Both the position numbers and the translations under genes were made by a program. 5,856 nt of DNA, taken from assembly GCA_001774505.1 (NCBI GenBank), contig MFAF01000011.1:1-5856 (forward strand), given 5' to 3'. The stretch comes from Candidatus Coatesbacteria bacterium RBG_13_66_14 (GTDB taxonomy: Bacteria; RBG-13-66-14). Under the pieces are notes generated by a model. That model did not search any database and was not told where the DNA came from. It saw nothing but the letters and a program-made list of their open reading frames with translations. Below, in pieces: positions 4,231 through 5,856 of the stretch (its first letter is position 1; every line of letters starts with the position of its first letter).

Positions 4231-5856
4231 ATGACTGAACCCGACGACCTCCTGGCGCAGAAAATCCGCGCCTACTTCGACGAGAAGGCCGAGAAGCCCC
4301 TCTCGCCGGATACAATCGCCGAGGCCCTCCACGCCAACCACGAGGCGGTCCTCGACGCCCTCGAGGAGCTGGAACAGGAGGGCCGCCTCTTCGCCAACAA
4401 GGCGGGGCGCTACGGCCTGCCGCGCATGATGGGCCTCATCGTGGGCCGGCTGAAGGGCAACGAGCGCGGCTTCGGCTTCATCATCCCCGACGAGGAGGGC
4501 CAGGCGGACGCCTTCGTCGGGCGGGGGAACTTCGGCACGGCCATCCACGGCGACCGCGTGGTGGGGCGCGTCCTGGGCGACCCCCGCGGCCAGGGCATCG
4601 AGGCGAAAATCATCCGCGTCCTGGCCCGGGCCCGGGAGACAATCGTGGGCACCTTCCGCATCCGCGGCGACGTGGCCTTCGTGGCCCCGCTGGACCGGCG
4701 CATCCACGTGGCGGTCATCGTCGCGCACAAGGACTGGTACGGCGCGCAGCACGGCGAGGTCGTGGTGGCCCAGGTGCTGGACTGGGAGGCCCCCCGCGAG
4801 ATTCCCGTGGGGAAAATCGTCGAGGTCCTGGGCGACCCCGACGATCCCGGCGTGGACATCCTGGCTATCGTCCGCAAGTTCGAGCTCCCCGACGAGTTTC
4901 CCGAGGAGGTCGAGGCCGAGGCCGAGCGGTGCGACCCGGCCGTCGCCGACGACGAATGGTCCCGGCGGCGCAACCTCTCCGACGAGTACATCATCACCAT
5001 AGACCCTATTGACGCCAAGGACTTCGACGACGCGATCAGCCTGGAGGAGAAGGACGGCGGCTGGCGGCTGGGGGTCCACATCGCCGACGTGTCGAATTAC
5101 GTGGTCCCCGGCACGGAGCTGGACGAGGAGGCCTTCCTGCGCGGGAACAGCGTGTACCTCCCCGACCGGGTGCTGCCCATGCTCCCCGAGCGGCTCTCCA
5201 ACTTCGTCTGCTCCCTGCGGCCCGGCGAGCTCAAGCGCACCGTGAGCGTCATCGCCGACCTCAACGCCAAGGGGGAAATCACGGCGGTGGAGGCGACGCC
5301 CTCCGCGATAAACTCCCGGCACCGGCTGTGGTACGAGCTGGCTCAGGATTTAATAGACGGCAAAAAAAGCCCCGACGCGCAGGAGTTCGGCCACGGCAAG
5401 TCCCAGGCGGAGCTGGACGAGCTGGCCGATCGGCTGCGGCGGATGGACGCCCTGGCGAAGGTTTTGTACAAGAGACGGCTGGACCGCGGGGCCATAGACC
5501 TGGACCAGCCCGAGGCGAAAATCATCCTGGACGAGGCCACCGGCAAGACGCTGGAGATTCGGGTCAAGGAGCGCCTGCGCACCCATCAGCTCATCGAGGA
5601 GTTCATGCTCCTGGCCAACGAGGCGGTGGCGAAGCTTTTAACCGACGCCAAGGGGCCGGCGCTCTACCGCATCCACGACAAGCCGGAACCCCGCTCGCTC
5701 CAGCACCTGTCCAAGTCGTTGAAATTCATGCAGATGGATTTCTCCGGCGACGAACTCGCCGACCCCCGGGCAATGCAGCGGCTCATCAAGGCCTCCGAGG
5801 GCAAGCCGCTCGAGCGGCTGATCAAGTACATGCTGCTGCGGAGCCTCCAGCGGGCG
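4231..5856 (+). CDS. rnr: Ribonuclease R, 3'-5' exoribonuclease (C-terminus beyond right edge)
   Basis: ATG at 4231 follows an in-frame TGA (4225-4227), so it is the first possible start; 542 codons are visible against roughly 700-810 residues for the family. Domains in order: winged-helix-like N-terminus (about 1-65), first cold-shock domain (about 68-125, GRLKGNERGFGFIIPDEEG), second cold-shock domain (about 130-215), and the RNB catalytic domain from about 246. The active-site signature IDPIDAKDFDDA supplies the four metal-binding aspartates Asp258, Asp264, Asp266 and Asp267. Tyr309 in SVYLPDRVLPML corresponds to the base-stacking Tyr253 of RNase II. The window ends before the expected HFTSPIRRYPDL segment and S1 domain. 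The enzyme degrades structured RNA processively in the cytoplasm (RNA turnover, rRNA quality control). No good Shine-Dalgarno is seen: purines at 4207-4222 belong mostly to the repeat. No convincing own promoter is visible. Confidence 0.95.
   Translation, partial: MTEPDDLLAQKIRAYFDEKAEKPLSPDTIAEALHANHEAVLDALEELEQEGRLFANKAGRYGLPRMMGLIVGRLKGNERGFGFIIPDEEGQADAFVGRGNFGTAIHGDRVVGRVLGDPRGQGIEAKIIRVLARARETIVGTFRIRGDVAFVAPLDRRIHVAVIVAHKDWYGAQHGEVVVAQVLDWEAPREIPVGKIVEVLGDPDDPGVDILAIVRKFELPDEFPEEVEAEAERCDPAVADDEWSRRRNLSDEYIITIDPIDAKDFDDAISLEEKDGGWRLGVHIADVSNYVVPGTELDEEAFLRGNSVYLPDRVLPMLPERLSNFVCSLRPGELKRTVSVIADLNAKGEITAVEATPSAINSRHRLWYELAQDLIDGKKSPDAQEFGHGKSQAELDELADRLRRMDALAKVLYKRRLDRGAIDLDQPEAKIILDEATGKTLEIRVKERLRTHQLIEEFMLLANEAVAKLLTDAKGPALYRIHDKPEPRSLQHLSKSLKFMQMDFSGDELADPRAMQRLIKASEGKPLERLIKYMLLRSLQRA

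Noticed and set aside
3668..4315. Minus-strand open frame of 215 codons across the repeats and the DUF559 gene
   Set aside because: It is antisense to an intact DUF559 domain and to the rnr start, and its PLPVGEG-like repeats are only translations of the hairpin repeat. Such frames are a known annotation artefact.
4144..5322. Minus-strand open frame of 392 codons opposite rnr
   Set aside because: It is the antisense shadow of a clear RNase R coding sequence in GC-rich DNA; it also starts in the repeat and shows no family motifs.

Overview
The window comes from a GC-rich (about 70% by eye in coding regions), probably Gram-negative-type bacterium. Two genes encode Sec-exported proteins, three of six genes start at GTG or TTG, and the style fits an uncultured candidate phylum. 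The lineage is a guess; nothing here fixes it. Left part (1-786, minus strand): the start of an exported beta-rich protein that runs off the left edge, its promoter, and upstream of it a 60-residue very basic small protein followed by a perfect 11-bp hairpin. Bases 787-1116 are a divergent intergenic region with one recognisable promoter pointing each way.

Middle part (1117-3614, plus strand): a TTG-started, 644-residue exported protein with an N-terminal Ig-like domain, a glycosidase-like TIM barrel carrying a LDYIR motif, and a C-terminal CARDB-like domain. Two bases after its stop begins a 186-residue gene of about 33% GC, clearly foreign in composition, whose Shine-Dalgarno lies inside the last codons of the GC-rich gene. 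It resembles, from memory, an uncharacterised family with a GDxxDYxK start and an FFDPxxGxxxKS core.

Right part (3632-5856): a 122-residue DUF559 (Vsr/PD-(D/E)XK-type) nuclease-like gene enclosed by a near-perfect inverted repeat of about 44 bp, each arm holding a 9-10 bp hairpin. The downstream arm is tandemly duplicated, so four CTCCCAC-GGGAGAGGG-type motifs lie between the nuclease stop and the next gene. That gene is the 5' two thirds of rnr (RNase R), cut by the right edge, with all four active-site aspartates visible.

Main point of interest: the 3632-4094 block looks like a compact repeat-plus-nuclease element, with the nuclease in the position a RAYT has in REP systems. It sits next to an AT-rich acquired gene, between two ordinary host genes. 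Mobility and any functional link between nuclease and repeat are inference.
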